A stretch of DNA of 64,000 nt from Trema orientale (Eukaryota; Streptophyta; Magnoliopsida; Rosales; Cannabaceae). Below, piece after piece: positions 25,694 through 38,633 of this stretch; position 1 is the first letter of the stretch, and every line of letters starts with the position of its first letter. The notes under the pieces were generated by a model. The model saw nothing but the letters and a program-made list of their open reading frames with translations. It did not search any database and was not told the origin of the DNA. Made by a program: the position numbers and the translations under genes. Location: positions 87,475 through 151,474 of the forward strand of contig JXTC01000589.1 in assembly GCA_002914845.1 (NCBI GenBank), given 5' to 3'.

Positions 25694-28600
25694 ATGGCAA
25701 ACCTACACATTTCATGCATCCTTCTCTTAACTCAGTTCCTAGTATTGCTCTCTACAAGTAGTGGGGCAAAAGTTCCCGCGATAATTGTGTTTGGAGACTC
25801 GACGGTTGATGCTGGCAACAACAACCATATCCCGACCATTGCCAGGAGCAATTTCGAGCCTTATGGCCGTGATTTCGCGGGTGGAAAGCCGACCGGAAGG
25901 TTCTCGAATGGTCGGATACCAACCGACTTCATCTCGGAGGCTTTCGGGCTCAAACCTACCATTCCTGCCTACTTGGATCCTACTTTTAACATCTCGGATT
26001 TTGCCACTGGAGTCACCTTCGCTTCTGCTGGGACTGGCTATGATAATGCAACTTCCGCCGTGCTAGTAAGTTATAATATCATATATAGTCAGTCAAATAA
26101 TTAAGCTCCTCGGCCAATGCTTCATTCATAGTTTATCCTTTGCGCAAATTTTTTTAATTATTTTAAACTGCAATTCATTATAGTTATTTTCCTGTCTTTT
26201 TATTTGGTTCATTTAATAATTTATCCAAATTCTTTTCTAAGATTAAATTTTGTTTTCATTATATACCAATATTTCTACATTCTTTCAAAAAGAATATATA
26301 CTAAAATGCATAATAATTGTTTACCTACCAATATTGTGCGTACAATATTCTGCTTGAACATGTTTTAAAAATTAGCATTATTTGCCAAACTCTGTGATGA
26401 CTCTAATACTAAATTTAACAATTGTTCACTCTCCAGATCCCATTTCTAATCCATTTTAATTTACATATCCAACGTAATCATGATACCTTAAATCAAAATC
26501 ACATATATGTTCTGATTCATGTAGTGTACACTCTATTGAATTGTTGAATAATATTAGACACACTCATTTTTTCACCAAATGAGGTGGAATATGATATTAA
26601 ATTACTATTTCTAATTATCTTAAAGTATGGCTATTATTTAAAATTGTAAGATTAAAAATCATATCATCACATCATTAATTGGTGCAAATTTTTAATGCAA
26701 AAGCAATAGTTACATGCGTGGTACTCAAAGTTACAGCGTGAGACCAAAAGTGGCATGTGCATATTACTTGCTTTATGTCCAAATTAAATATTCCCATCTA
26801 ACTAACTAGTATTTTTAACCGCACCATTGTTGTAAATATTTGCAGTCTGTGATACCACTATGGAAGGAGTTGGAGTACTACAAAGACTACCAAAAAAGAC
26901 TCAAAGCCTATCAAGGAGAACAAAAGGCAAGCGAAACAATAACCGAAGCTCTCTACATGACGAGCATGGGAACCAACGACTTCTTAGAGAACTACTACGC
27001 TTTTCCAGTCAGGTCATCCCGATACACCGTCCAAGAGTACCAAGATTATCTTGTTGGAATAGCTGGGAGTTTCATTAAGGAACTGTACGGACTTGGGGCT
27101 AGGAAGATATCCCTTGGAGGTATCCCTCCCATGGGGTGCCTGCCCTTGGAAAGGACCGGCAATTTCATTGGTCGAAATGACTGTGTGGAGAGGTACAACA
27201 CTGTGTCTTTGGAGTTTAATGGCAAGTTGGAGAAGTTGACTTCAACCCTCAACAAGGAGCTCCCTGGGATCAAGCTGGTTTTCTCTAATCCTTATTATCC
27301 ACTCTTGAACATCATAAGACAGCCTTCATCATATGGTAACCATATATAGTATTAATACTTATTTATCTATTCATATTAATTCATACTTATATATTTTTCT
27401 TTAATTTGAAAGTTTATGTTTCCACATATGAGAGAATTCTAGATTATTTAAAAAATAAAAATAAAAACCTTAATGATTTGTAATTAGTTGTCAATTTTCG
27501 TAGGATTCTGTCATATATTTGCATAAATATAATACTCGTAAACATATAATTACCAATAAGTCTAAGGGATAATATTCGGGAAACAAAACATACATGTTCA
27601 TTAATATCAAATAAAATCTTTAATTTATATTTTTCTATCAAATCTCATCAGATTAACATATATATATATAGTTAAAATTAAAGTTTGAGTTTGTAAAGAA
27701 AAATGTTTTACCATTTAAACTCATAAAACATAGGCTAAAGAGATTTTACATTTGATGCAAACAATTAAAAAAATGAGAGAGAAAGACAAAAGATGAGAAA
27801 TTAAATAGGCAATAAAAACTAAAATATTGTCGTTAGCTTGTTAGCGGGGACAAAAAGTGACTATTTTAACATAGTAATGCTAAAGGACACTATATGATGC
27901 TTAACAATACATGATGTGGCAATTTATTACTGGTAGATTATAATTAAATTTTATATGAGATGCATGTGGGATCCAGTATATTAATTATAATCATCTAGTA
28001 ACAAAATTATAACTCATGTGGTGCTGGGCACCACCGGTGTCCTATAACATTGCTCATTTCAACATGTTAGTTTTCTGATTTGTTATTTATTTATTGTTAT
28101 TTTTATAAACATTTTTTAATTTAATAGTGTAAGTTGATCTTTGGGTTTTGTTATAGCATTAGTGATTTTTTTCCCGCTTTTGTCCTTTATTTTTTCATAT
28201 TAGTTGTTTTTAATAATTTACTCTTTTTAGTCCTAATATTTTTTCTTTCTGATTTATATATTTTAATTGATTTTCAAGAGTGAAAATGTCTTTTTCTATA
28301 GATTTAAATTCAGTTTTGAATATAAATATGGATCTGGTGATATTTGGTTAAAAAAATAAAATTAGAGGTTTATTAAATACAAGTGAAAAGGTGTGAAATT
28401 TTTTCTAAATTTTCGTGATATTATTCCGTAACTATATATGCCCTACGTACCTTTTCAACCTTGATGAAATGGCTGAAGGTGTTTATTTAAAAACAAATGT
28501 GCCCTACAACATAATTCAACCCCATAATAAGTAAGTACATATACTAGGGCAATTGGCCACTTTTATTGCAATTTTAACAAGCATAAGTCCGATATGCTTA

Positions 28601-31600
28601 TGAATGGAAAAATAAAAATAAAAAATTTAACACATAGTTAAACATGATTAAAAAAAAACTCAGCAAATATAAATTGGCCTTATCAATTATTGGATCATTA
28701 CATGATTTTGTATTATGATTCATTTTTATAAAGGGGCTAATAAGATTCTTTTTATGTATGTATATACAGAATTTTATTAAGTATGGATTTGTGTGTATAT
28801 GGATTTTCTAATGTCGCTTTAATTAAACGTTAAAGTTACTATATATGAGTGCTTAGCACCAAATATTAGTATGAGGTTCTTCAAATTTACATTTGGGCCA
28901 CACAAAGCACCAATAATACTTCTTAAAATTGCTATTTTTTTTAGATATATGATTTTCCTTACCTAACGAGGACTAACATAAAAACCAGAAAGCGTTTTCT
29001 CACTTTGGGCAAACGGGCATTTAAGTTGTCACATTATTGAGCTGAAGTAAGTTATTAGACAAGTTAACAGTTGGGGAGTTGGGACTTAGGACTTAGGACG
29101 AGGCTATTTATACTTACCAATAAAGTCCAAGATATACACTTCAAGAAATTTATGTTCTCTCTTGTCTTTGAGCTAGCTAGGAAAGCACAATAAAGTCTTG
29201 GGAGCAATGTTAAACTAATTGTAGGACACCTGTCCTTTTGCAGCTGAAGCAGGTTCACGGTGCAAAAATTTAGTATTTGGCACTTTATCTTGAGTAAATC
29301 TTTTAGGAAACTTTATTGCTAGTTGAAAAAAAAATCATGATATGAGTAAATTATAAAATGAAGGGCACCAACTCGTGCACTAAAATTTTAAACCATGTTA
29401 TAAATTAATTTGTTTTAAATTACATCTTCTTCTTACTCGGGGGGAAAAAAAAAAAAAGAGAGGTTTCTCTTTAATTTCGAAAATGTAAGTTGAAATCATA
29501 TCAATTCACTTTGTCAAAAATTTTAATACATATTGGTGTCTCTAGGTACCATTTTTTCTCTCTGCCATTGATGACTTGGACACTTACTAGCTACATAGGA
29601 TAAATAATAATGTTGCGTGGTACAAAATAACGTGGTAATGCTGCTAAGTAAATTATAAAGATTGGAGAAATATGATTTCATAGTTCACGGAGTTATATTA
29701 GTAATTCTCATTACATTATCGTTAAGCACATAGTTTCGGTATTATGCTTCTTTTAAAAAAAAAGTACTAGTACTTGTCCCCATGAAAATATATATCATTA
29801 TCATGTGATAAATAGACTAGTACATCCTATCTAATATTTTATTGCATGTTCAATCGCTATATGGAGACGAAAACACGTGCATGGCATCGCCTGTGTCCCA
29901 CGGAGGAATTTTAATAAATCTTAGCAGTTGGAAACATGCCTGAGTCGTTCAATTTTCTTCAAATTTTGTTTTGTGATAATCCTTAGAGAATTTTTCAGTG
30001 GGTCAAAAAAATATACACATAAACAATAGAAGAAAAATTAAAATGGTAACTCTTGATTTTCGTCAGAGTTACCGTCACATCTCATGAAAAAAAAAAAAAA
30101 AAAAANGGACACCTGTCCTTTTGCAGCTGAAGCAGGTTCACGGTGCAAAAATTTAGTATTTGGCACTTTATCTTGAGTAAATCTTTTAGGAAACTTTATT
30201 GGTAGTTGAAAAAAAAATCATGATATGAGTAAATTATAGGGGCTTATAGAAATATGACCAAATTTTGGGTCCAATTTCAGTAAATGTCCCTTTGTCAAAT
30301 GTTATAGCAAAATGTCCGGTATATATGCTTATATACCAAGTGTAAAATTTTATATACCAAGTATAAAAAATGATATACTAAATGTATTTCAGTACAGTAA
30401 CTAAAATTGGTACATATGTGTATGTACCAAGTGTAAAAATATATATACCTGGACATTTAGCTATAAAATTTTAAAAGTGGACATCTACTTAATCAAATTT
30501 AAAATCTTGGTCATTCACCTAAATTTCTCTAAATTATAAAATGAAGGGCACCAACTCGTGCACTAAAATTTGTGCACTAAAATTTTAAACCATGTTATAA
30601 ATTGATTTGTTTTAAATTACATCTTGTTCTTACTCGGGGAAAAAAAAGAGAGGTTTCTCTTTAATTTCGAATATGTAAGTTGAAATCATATCAATTCACT
30701 TTGTCAAAAAATTTAATATATATTGGTGTCTCTAGGTACCATTTTTTTATCTCTGCCATTGATGACTTGGACACTTACTAGCTACATAGGATAAATAATA
30801 ATGTTGCGTGGTCCAAAATAACGTGGCAATACTGCTAAGTAAATTATAAAGATTGGAGAAATATGATTTCATAGTTCACAGAGTTATATTAGTAATTCTC
30901 ATTACATTATCGTTAAGCACATAGTTTCGGTATTATGCTTCTTAAAATAAAAAAGTACTAGTACTTGTCCCCATGAAAATATATATCATTATCATGTGAT
31001 ACATAGACTAGTACATCCTATCTAATATTTTATTGCATGTTCAATCGCTATATGGAGACGAAAAGACGTGCATGGCATCGCCTGTGTCCCACGGAGGAAT
31101 TTTAATAAATCTTAGCAGTAGGAAACATGCCTGAGTCGTTCAATTTTCTTCAAATTTTGTTTTGTGATAATCCTTAGAGAATTTTTCAGGGGGTCAAAAA
31201 AATATACACATAAACAATAGAAGAAAAATTAAAATGTTAACTCTTGATTTTCGTCAGAGTTACCGTCACATCTCATGAAAAAAAAAAAAAGAAGTATTCA
31301 CATTAAAACCTCCAAAATAAAAAATAATAATAATAAAATACATAGACATCCGGCTTTTCCTAGTTGAATTTGACTAGAATTTTAGTATGATCATTAGAAT
31401 TTTCGTTTAACTATGAATTATTCATATAAAAATGTAGCTAATAATTGTTTAAATGAAAGTATCACGTGCTTATATACAGTACAATTCTCATCTATTTTTA
31501 TTTCTTTAAAAAGATAAGAAGAATTTCCTACTGTTGCTATATATTATTACAAGAACAATATTATTGTAGTCGTAAACAATTTTCTGATTGGTTGATTACG

Positions 31601-31809
31601 TGTGCATGCATGTAGGATTCGATGTGAGCTCGGTGGCTTGTTGTGCGACAGGAATGTTCGAGATGGGCTATGCTTGCAACCGAAACGACATGTTCACCTG
31701 CACAGATGCCAACAAGTACGTTTTCTGGGACTCATTCCATCCTACCCAGAAAACTAGTCGCATCATCTCTGACTATCTCGTCAAGAATGTTCTCACTCAA
31801 TTTCTTTGA
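25694..31809 (+). CDS. GDSL esterase/lipase (gene 2 of a tandem pair)
   Basis: Secreted SGNH-fold esterase/lipase of the same subfamily as the gene at 7944. Exons 25,694-26,065, 26,846-27,335 and 31,616-31,809 join in phase (0, then 1) to 351 residues. The ATG at 25,694 is preferred to an in-frame ATG 78 bases upstream because it puts a clean signal peptide (hydrophobic ILLLTQFLVLL) at the N-terminus. Nucleophile Ser36 sits in FGDSTVD, Asn168 in GTND, and Asp326 and His329 in DSFH, so all catalytic residues are present. Exon structure and phases equal those of gene 1, supporting a tandem duplication. Intron 2 is 4,280 bases, swollen by a MITE at 27,873 and a large direct repeat. From memory it is At2g04570-like; its substrate is unknown. 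Confidence 0.9.
27873..28055. mobile_element. Foldback MITE (Mutator-like) in intron 2 of GDSL gene 2
   Basis: About 80-base arms pair with each other: left 'agtaatgctaaaggacac', right complement 'agcaatgttataggacac', followed by further matching including 'agattataattaa' against 'tgattataattaa'. The flanks attttaacat (27,863-27,872) and atttcaacat (28,056-28,065) look like a 9-10 base target-site duplication with one mismatch, suggesting Mutator-type insertion. Confidence 0.7.
29224..30105 (+). repeat. Direct repeat, left copy (without MITE)
   Basis: About 880 bases, nearly identical to 30,107-31,290, from 'ggacacctgtccttttgcag' to a poly-A run after 'tcacatctcatg'. Only scattered substitutions and small indels separate the two. 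This copy is the uninterrupted version of the site where a MITE sits in the right copy. Confidence 0.9.
30106..30106. other. Ambiguous base N at the repeat junction
   Basis: The only N noted in the window. It sits exactly between a poly-A run and the restart of the direct repeat, suggesting an assembly join. Confidence 0.9.
30107..31290 (+). repeat. Direct repeat, right copy (with MITE)
   Basis: Second copy of the 29,224-30,105 sequence. It differs by a 291-base MITE (30,239-30,529), an extra 15-base 'gtgcactaaaattt' tandem near 30,560-30,590 and scattered single-base changes. It may be an alternative haplotype rather than a true duplication. Confidence 0.9.
30239..30529. mobile_element. Foldback MITE family A, copy 1
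   Basis: 291 bases flanked by a perfect nine-base target-site duplication taaattata (30,230-30,238 and 30,530-30,538). The matching site in the left direct repeat (about 29,344) has a single taaattata, a true empty site. The two arms are long imperfect inverted repeats (for example 'atgaccaa...aaatgtcc' against its complement in the right arm). A diverged relative lies at 51,080-51,370. No coding capacity. Confidence 0.85.
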
Positions 31810-32404
31810 TTATTCAAAAACCTATCTTTTGTACTTATACGGTTGTGATGCGTCAATCATCTTTTATGCCGTGGTTTCTCGTTAGTTTTATTGTTCTTGT
31901 ATATGATCAGTAACACTGTCACAACTCTTTGTTCGAGTGATCAGATCCACGTAGATCCTATCTGGATACCAACCAAAGTAGCACAGCCAGTTATTAGTAG
32001 CCTGTGTTTTTTTTTCTCTTTAGTATTAGGAGTGGTAAGAGGTCTAAATTTGAGTATTATCTTCATCTCAGAGAATTAGTTATGATCGTTATTGCAACTA
32101 AATGAACTTTTCTTGCTACGTTTGGGCTGTAGAGTTGGGTTATTGCCCTATGTATAATATCAGTAGAGTTTTCTTGAATATGTATGTTCTTGGCTTGGGG
32201 AAAGTTTTATGAAATCATAATACATAATTCTATATATGTATTTCGATTTCTCTCGTATATATCTCTTATTTTTGTTTTGTTTTATTTTATTTTTCTAAAA
32301 TTAAATAATAATACACGTGTGAATCCCACATTATTATCTATACTACAATTGTGAGAAAAATAATGAAAATTACTACTTCAGTCCTAGTAACAATGGTGCA
32401 CCAA
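31810..32404. other. 3' region of GDSL gene 2
   Basis: AT-rich spacer between the stop codon at 31,809 and the Copia element. It presumably holds the 3' UTR. Nothing else was recognised. Confidence 0.5.
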
Positions 32405-32409
32405 ATTTT

Positions 32410-32898
32410 TTTTGGATGATATTAAGATTACAAATAAACCAAATAGAAACCCTAAATCATTCATGCTAAATTGACAGGTTATAGTTTGTTGAATACACTT
32501 GAGTCCATGGCTAATCTGTAGAGGATTAGAGATGGAGAGACCGAAGGTGGAAGCGTGAATAAGAGATGATGCCTTGAGGGTTTTGGTCTTCTGCAGCCTA
32601 AAACCTAATGTCACTCAGATGGAATTCTCTGTAACTGATGGGAGTTACAGAGAATTGAGTGTACGTGATATTTTAGCTGCAGGGACCATAACCATAATAG
32701 ATTCTTTAAATAGTTCCTGTTGGGCATCCATTAAACCCAACTGGATGACTAACATGGTATCTACATTGGTATCCATACCCAGTTAGATATTCTGACCCAG
32801 CTTTATTAAATCACATATCGGGTCCTTATGAAATAATACGGCCCAATACAATTGTTTTGTATATGTGGCCCAACATAGGAAATATTATTTTTTTAAAG
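32410..32898 (-). repeat. Copia element 2, 3' LTR
   Basis: Matches 38,634-39,122 over the full 489 bases. On the minus strand it follows the purine-rich complement of 'tctcccactt' (polypurine tract). Its terminal TG and CA dinucleotides have mutated, while the ATTTT duplication outside it is intact. Confidence 0.9.
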
Positions 32899-33399
32899 TC
32901 TCCCACTTGGGTCACATATGCACCATACACAATTGTATTGCAAACTAAAGTATGGCCATGAAATTGCTATATTATTCCCGAATATCCCCGAAGTTGCAGT
33001 CCCGTCCATCAGATATATCAGCACGAAACCAAAGCGCTCGTCGTTGCACTTATTTGGATGGCAACTAAAACCATCAATAATCACTGTACTAATATACCCA
33101 AATGACACAGATCAGGTATGGAATGTGGTATGGAAATTATACGCAATGTGATTCACCGTGCCTATTTCCAACTGATCCTCCTTAAACTTTATTGAGATCG
33201 AACTTAGTCTTTCCTCTTTAGTGCATTACCGCAAACTTTATTATTAACCACAATAGGAAAGTAAGAAAAATATGAAATGCATCATATATTAAAATTGAGT
33301 AGAGTATATAATGAAAACCATCATCAACTAAAATACTACAGTATATAAATATAAACAAGTATCACAAAATAAGCTTCTAAACCAAATTACAAACTCTCA

Positions 33400-36300
33400 C
33401 TAAAATAGCACACCATCTAAAAATACAACACCCATACGAGCAGTGTGCTCGTGAAAGACTTTAGGTAGTAAACCTTTGGTAAGCGGATCTGCTATCATAG
33501 AGTTTGTACTGATATGCTCAATTGACACTAAACAACTCTGAACTCTCTCTCTAATAGCTAGGAACTTAATGTCAATATACTTTGACTTCGACGAGCTCTT
33601 GTTACTGTTGGAATATAAGACTATCAAGTTATTGTCACTATAAAGTTTTAATGGCTTCTCAATGCCATTTACTATATGCAGCCCGGTGACAAAGTTTCGC
33701 AGCCATATCCTCTGATTGGATGCTTCATAACAAGCTATGAATTCTGCCTCTATAGTTGAAGTAGTTACGAGTGTCTGCTTAGCACTCTTCTAGGAAATAG
33801 CTCCTCCAGCTAAAAGATAGAAATAGCCTGATGTGGATCTTCTACTGTCTAGACATCCCATAAAATCAGAGTGGAAGTACCCAATGATCTCCAAAATATC
33901 CGATCTCTGACAAGTAAGCATGTATTCCTTTGTTCTCTGTAAGTACCTCATAACCCTCTTTGCTGCCTTCCAATAATCCACTCCAGGGTTACTCATATAT
34001 CTGCCCAATATGCCAACTATGAACGCAAGATTCGAACGTATATATACCTGAGCATACATCAAACTCCCTATAGCCGAAGCATAAGGAAACTGTTGCATGG
34101 CTTCTTTATCAACATCATTTTTGGGACTTTGACTGAGGCTAAATTTATCTCTCTTAGACACTGGATCCGTTAGTGCACACTTATCCATACCAAACCTACT
34201 AAGCACCCTCTCGATATAGCTCTTTTATGATAACCCAAGGATACCCCGAGAGCGATCTTGGTGTATCTGTATACCTAATACAAAAGAGGTGACTCCAAGA
34301 TCTTTCATTTCGAAATTCTTCGCAAGAAATCTCTCGGTATCATACAGTAAGCCTATATCACTACTTGTCAGTAGTATGTCATCAACATAAAGCACCAGGA
34401 AGATAAACTTACTTCCACTGAACTTATGGTATATACAATTATCAACAGGATTCACCTCGAAATTGAACGAGATAATTACCTCATGAAATTTGTGATACCA
34501 TTGATGAGAAGCCTGCTTGATACCATAGATGGACTTCTTGAGTTTGCAGACCATAGACTTTGGATCTCCGGATACAAAATTTTCTGGTTGCACCATATAC
34601 ATTGTTTCATCAATATCATCATTGAGAAATTTTGTCTTAACATCCATCTGATGAAGCTTAAGGCCAAAATGAGCCACAAGTGCCATAATAACTCTAAAAG
34701 AGTCCTTCGAAGCAACTGGAGAGAAAGTCTCTTTAAAGTCAATACTTTCTTTCTAAGTGAAGCCTTTAGCGACAAGAAGTGCCTTATATCTCTCAATATT
34801 GCCTTTCGAATCCCGTTTGGTCTTAAATATCTATTTGCAACCAATGGGCTTCGAATCTTCAGGCAATTTGACGAGATCCCAAACGCCGTTGTCACTCATA
34901 GATTTGATTTCCTCATTCATGGCATCGATCCACTTTTGAGAATTGGAACTTTATTTGACTTGTCTGAAGTTGATTGGATCATCTTCCACTATCCCAATGT
35001 TAAACTCATATTCCTGGAGATATATTATATAGTCATCTAGAATCGCACTTCTCCTTTCTCTAGTGGACCTCCTTAAAGGCACTAGTTCTTGAAGTTGTTG
35101 AGTTTGCTCTACAAGAGCATGGGACAGTTTCATCCTGAACATTGTCTTGAACTGGAGCAATTGCATTTTGAACAATAATATTGTCAGGAACAGGATCCTG
35201 AGTGTCCTGACCATTGTTAATAGTAACTATAGGAAGAGGAACGAATTCCTCTTTAAAAACAATGTTCTTAATCTTATCTTCATTCCCAAACTCGATATCC
35301 TTAAGAAATTTAGCATTTCTCGTCTCAAAGAAAGACCTTACTATGGGATCATAAAACTTATAGCCTCTGGATCTTTCAGAAGACCTTACAAAGTAGCAGC
35401 TTATGGTTCTTGAGTCCAGTTTCTTTTCATTTGACCTGTAAGGCCTTGCCTCAGCTAGACAACCCTATATGTGTAAATGACTTATACTGAGCTTCCACCC
35501 AGTCCAGAGTTCATAAGGAGTTTTTGCTACTACTTTGCTTGGTACTCTGTTAAGGATATATACTGCAGTTTTGAGTGCGTCTCCTCTATAATGATTCTGA
35601 TAAGGTAGAATGACTGATCATACTTCTTACCATATCCTTTAGTATCCTATTGCATCGTTCAACAACACTATTCATGCTAGGTTTCCCAGGCATAGTGTAT
35701 TGTGGGACGATGCCGTACTCTTCCAAATACTTAGCAAAGGGTCCCAGAAATTGCTCACCTGATCTATTATACAGAACATAGTACTCACCAATACGATCAG
35801 ATTTGACAGCCTTAATTTTCTTATTAAACTGATTTTCAATCTCAGCTTTATAAGCCTTAAATATGTCCAGTGGTTGTGACTTCTCATAAATTAAGTATTT
35901 GTACCCATAGTAAGAATAATCGTCTATGAATATGATAAAGTACTATTGTCCATTCCAAGAAGCCGTAGGGAATGGACCACAGATTTCCGTATATATCAGT
36001 TCTAAGATGCCAAAGCACCTATTGGCACCTAACTTCCTAACGTTTGTCCGTTTCCCCTTTACACACTCAATGCAGACTTTAAAGTCTGGTAAATCAAGGG
36101 CACCAAGGATTCCATCAGATACAAGACATTCAATTCTTTGTTTAGAAATATGTCCTAAGCATTTGTTCCATAACATCGATGAGTCATTATTAGTTAATTT
36201 TCGTTTTGTACCTCTTGAATTAACATACAAAGTTTTATTAACAGAGGATTGGATATTTAACATATAGAAGTTATCACTAAGAAAATCGGTACTAATAACA

Positions 36301-37245
36301 ATTGAATCACACATAAGACTAAATAAATTATTTCCGAAAGAATAAGTAAATCCAGATTTGTCTAATACAGAAATAGAAACCAAATTCCGCCCTAAAGACA
36401 GTACCACAAAAATCTCATATAAATCCAAACATTTTCCAGAATTCAAAAATAACCTAAAATACCCTATGGCCTCCAATTCAGCTATTTGACCGTCGCCCCA
36501 CATATATGACGCTTTTAGCATCACTTGGTTTCCGGCACCACAGGCAATCTTATATGGAAACACTAACGTGAGTAGTAGTACCAGAATCTACCCACCAAGT
36601 GTCCTTAGATACAGAAGTTAAATTAACTTCAGAACAAATATAAATGAGAAGCTTACCTTTCTTAATATATCAAGTTTTATACTTAGCACATTCTTTTTTC
36701 AGGTATCCACCCTTTCCACAAAAGAAGGAGTCTTGCTCATCTTGCTTCTTCTGTGCCTTAGTAGGTAGAGCCACTGCAGCTTCCTTAGCCTTATTCATTT
36801 TCCTCTTCTTTGCCTTAGAGGTAGTGGTCAAGTTAGCACTTTCAGGCCTTTCGGCTTTGATTTTCTCGTCCTCCTGAACACAAATAGCTATTAACTCATT
36901 AATATTCCATTTGTTCTTTTGGACATTATATATAGTCTATAGGTTTCCATACTGATTAGGAAGAGAAAGCAAAACTAAAGCCGCAAGCAAATCCTCATTA
37001 ATTTCTAACTTGAATTCCTTAAGCTTGCTAGCCAAATGAGACATCTGCATGATGTACTCCCTTATATTTCCTTTGCCGCTATACCTTATTGAGATGAGTT
37101 TTTCTAAGGTACTAATCATCTCATTCTTTTCATTCTTGAGATATAATTTCTCAAGAGCAGCAAGGAAATCCTTAGCATTTTTCTCTTTTGGCAAAGAGTC
37201 CCGCACGATTTCCAGAATAGAGCATTTCATGATCATGACACTCAT
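33400..37245 (-). pseudogene. Copia element 2 gag-pol remnant
   Basis: In minus-strand order: gag of the UBN2 type (37,245-36,937, with LEKLISIRYSGKGNIREYIM); a damaged zinc-knuckle region near 36,730-36,690 (FCGKGGYLKKEC); gag-pre-integrase and integrase (36,563-35,672, with LGHIS and DDYS motifs and a region of about 206 codons still open); the linker (35,214-34,951); reverse transcriptase (34,895-34,225, with LYVDDILL intact); and RNase H (34,206-33,400, ending in KSKYIDIKFLAIRE). In-frame stops and frameshifts separate all blocks. No active polyprotein can be made. Confidence 0.9.
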
Positions 37246-38214
37246 ATGATTGGACTTTTCCTATAGCTCATAATTCTTTTTATCCTCAGTGGAACTTTCT
37301 TCCGTAAGAGCAGCGAGTTGGTCCTTTCTGAGTACCAGGTTAAGATCCATACAACCCAGTACGATCATGACATTCTCTTTCTAGACCTTAAAGTTTGTGC
37401 CCATAAGCACAGGAATTGTACTCAGATTGGCAGAAGTAATAGCAATAGAAACTGAATAGAGAACCAAATAAAACCATAAATTAACCATGCTCACAATTTA
37501 AATGTCATATATAGGCATATAATTTAATCACAAAATATGCAAATATGACATATGTCATATAATCACATAAGGTGGGGCTACCATCACAAGATACCTAGCG
37601 CAACATTAATAGATCTTCCTTTGGGCCGACGTATTAACTTGCAAGTGGTACTCTCAGGTATAATAATTAAATACTGACGGTAAATCCTGTCAAATAATAA
37701 ATCTTTCTTTGAGCTGATTTATTATCCACATGGAAACCAAATAACCGTCACATACTCATTATCACAGGCGTATTTGTTGTCGTGCCAAATAACCACCTTC
37801 CTTTGGGCCGATAGTTATTCGTATTAATAACAAACCTACAACATCTTTATATGTTAGACTAAATAAAACTACACAACAAAGGTTACTTTGACAACATATT
37901 GCTTTATCGTATTTAATTTAATATACAAGATAAATGGTGTAATAAAAATCATCCAAAATGCCTAAGCCAAATAAGATTTTCATAAACACAAACAAAAGTT
38001 ATTGAGTTTATAACATTTATCAACTCTAAAATCCAAACAGAGTTTTCAACAGATAAATGTGGGTCATTATTTAAATTTACTTTGACGTAATTAATCTTTA
38101 TTTGTCATATCTTAGATTGGATCCCCTTGAATTGGGTCCAAAACGACTCAATTCTACCCAGAAATGGACCAAAATACTAAAATTGGGTCAAAAATTAACC
38201 CCTGTACCCGAGAG

Positions 38215-38355
38215 GTTAGCGCTGCAGCGCTGCCAAGCTGGCGGCGCTGGCCTAAAACTGAAGTGGCACCGCGGTGCTCATTGGAGAGCACTGCGGCGCT
38301 CAGTGTTCTGGTTAAACCCAAAACACTAGCCCGCATGCAGCGCTATGGCGCTTGG
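38215..38355. repeat. GC-rich block in the Copia 5' leader
   Basis: Several variants of 'gcgctgcagcgctg' and 'cactgcggcgctcag' fall within 140 bases of an otherwise AT-rich leader. The gypsy-like region at 22,600-22,700 has similar phrases ('aacgctgcgatgctgg', 'gtgccatagcactcag'). Function unknown. Confidence 0.4.
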
Positions 38356-38620
38356 TCGATTTTCTGGAAAAAAAAAAAAAATTCTATCCGAAAATCGTCC
38401 AAATCGCCAAAATATCTCAAAACAACGAATGTAAGCCCAAATTTTCATAATTAACAACCCTAAAACCCAGAAATAAACCCCCAAAACATCATATATTCAA
38501 CATATCACGAAAAACACAAATCATACATGAATAATCCAAAACCTAGAAAATCTAATAGGCATAGATTATCATAACTAGAGTCATGCATGATTAACCTAAT
38601 CAATTTAACATGAAAACATT

Positions 38621-38631
38621 CTCTGATACCA
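38621..38631 (-). other. Copia element 2 primer-binding site
   Basis: The complement reads TGGTATCAGAG, matching the 3' end of initiator-Met tRNA, two bases inside the 5' LTR boundary at 38,634. This is the standard priming site of plant Copia elements. Confidence 0.85.
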
Positions 38632-38633
38632 CT

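Noticed and set aside
32384..32786. Short frames on both strands
   Set aside because: They lie in a Copia LTR and are non-coding.
34426..35040. 204-codon plus-strand open frame
   Set aside because: It is antisense to the Copia reverse transcriptase remnant; no independent domain.
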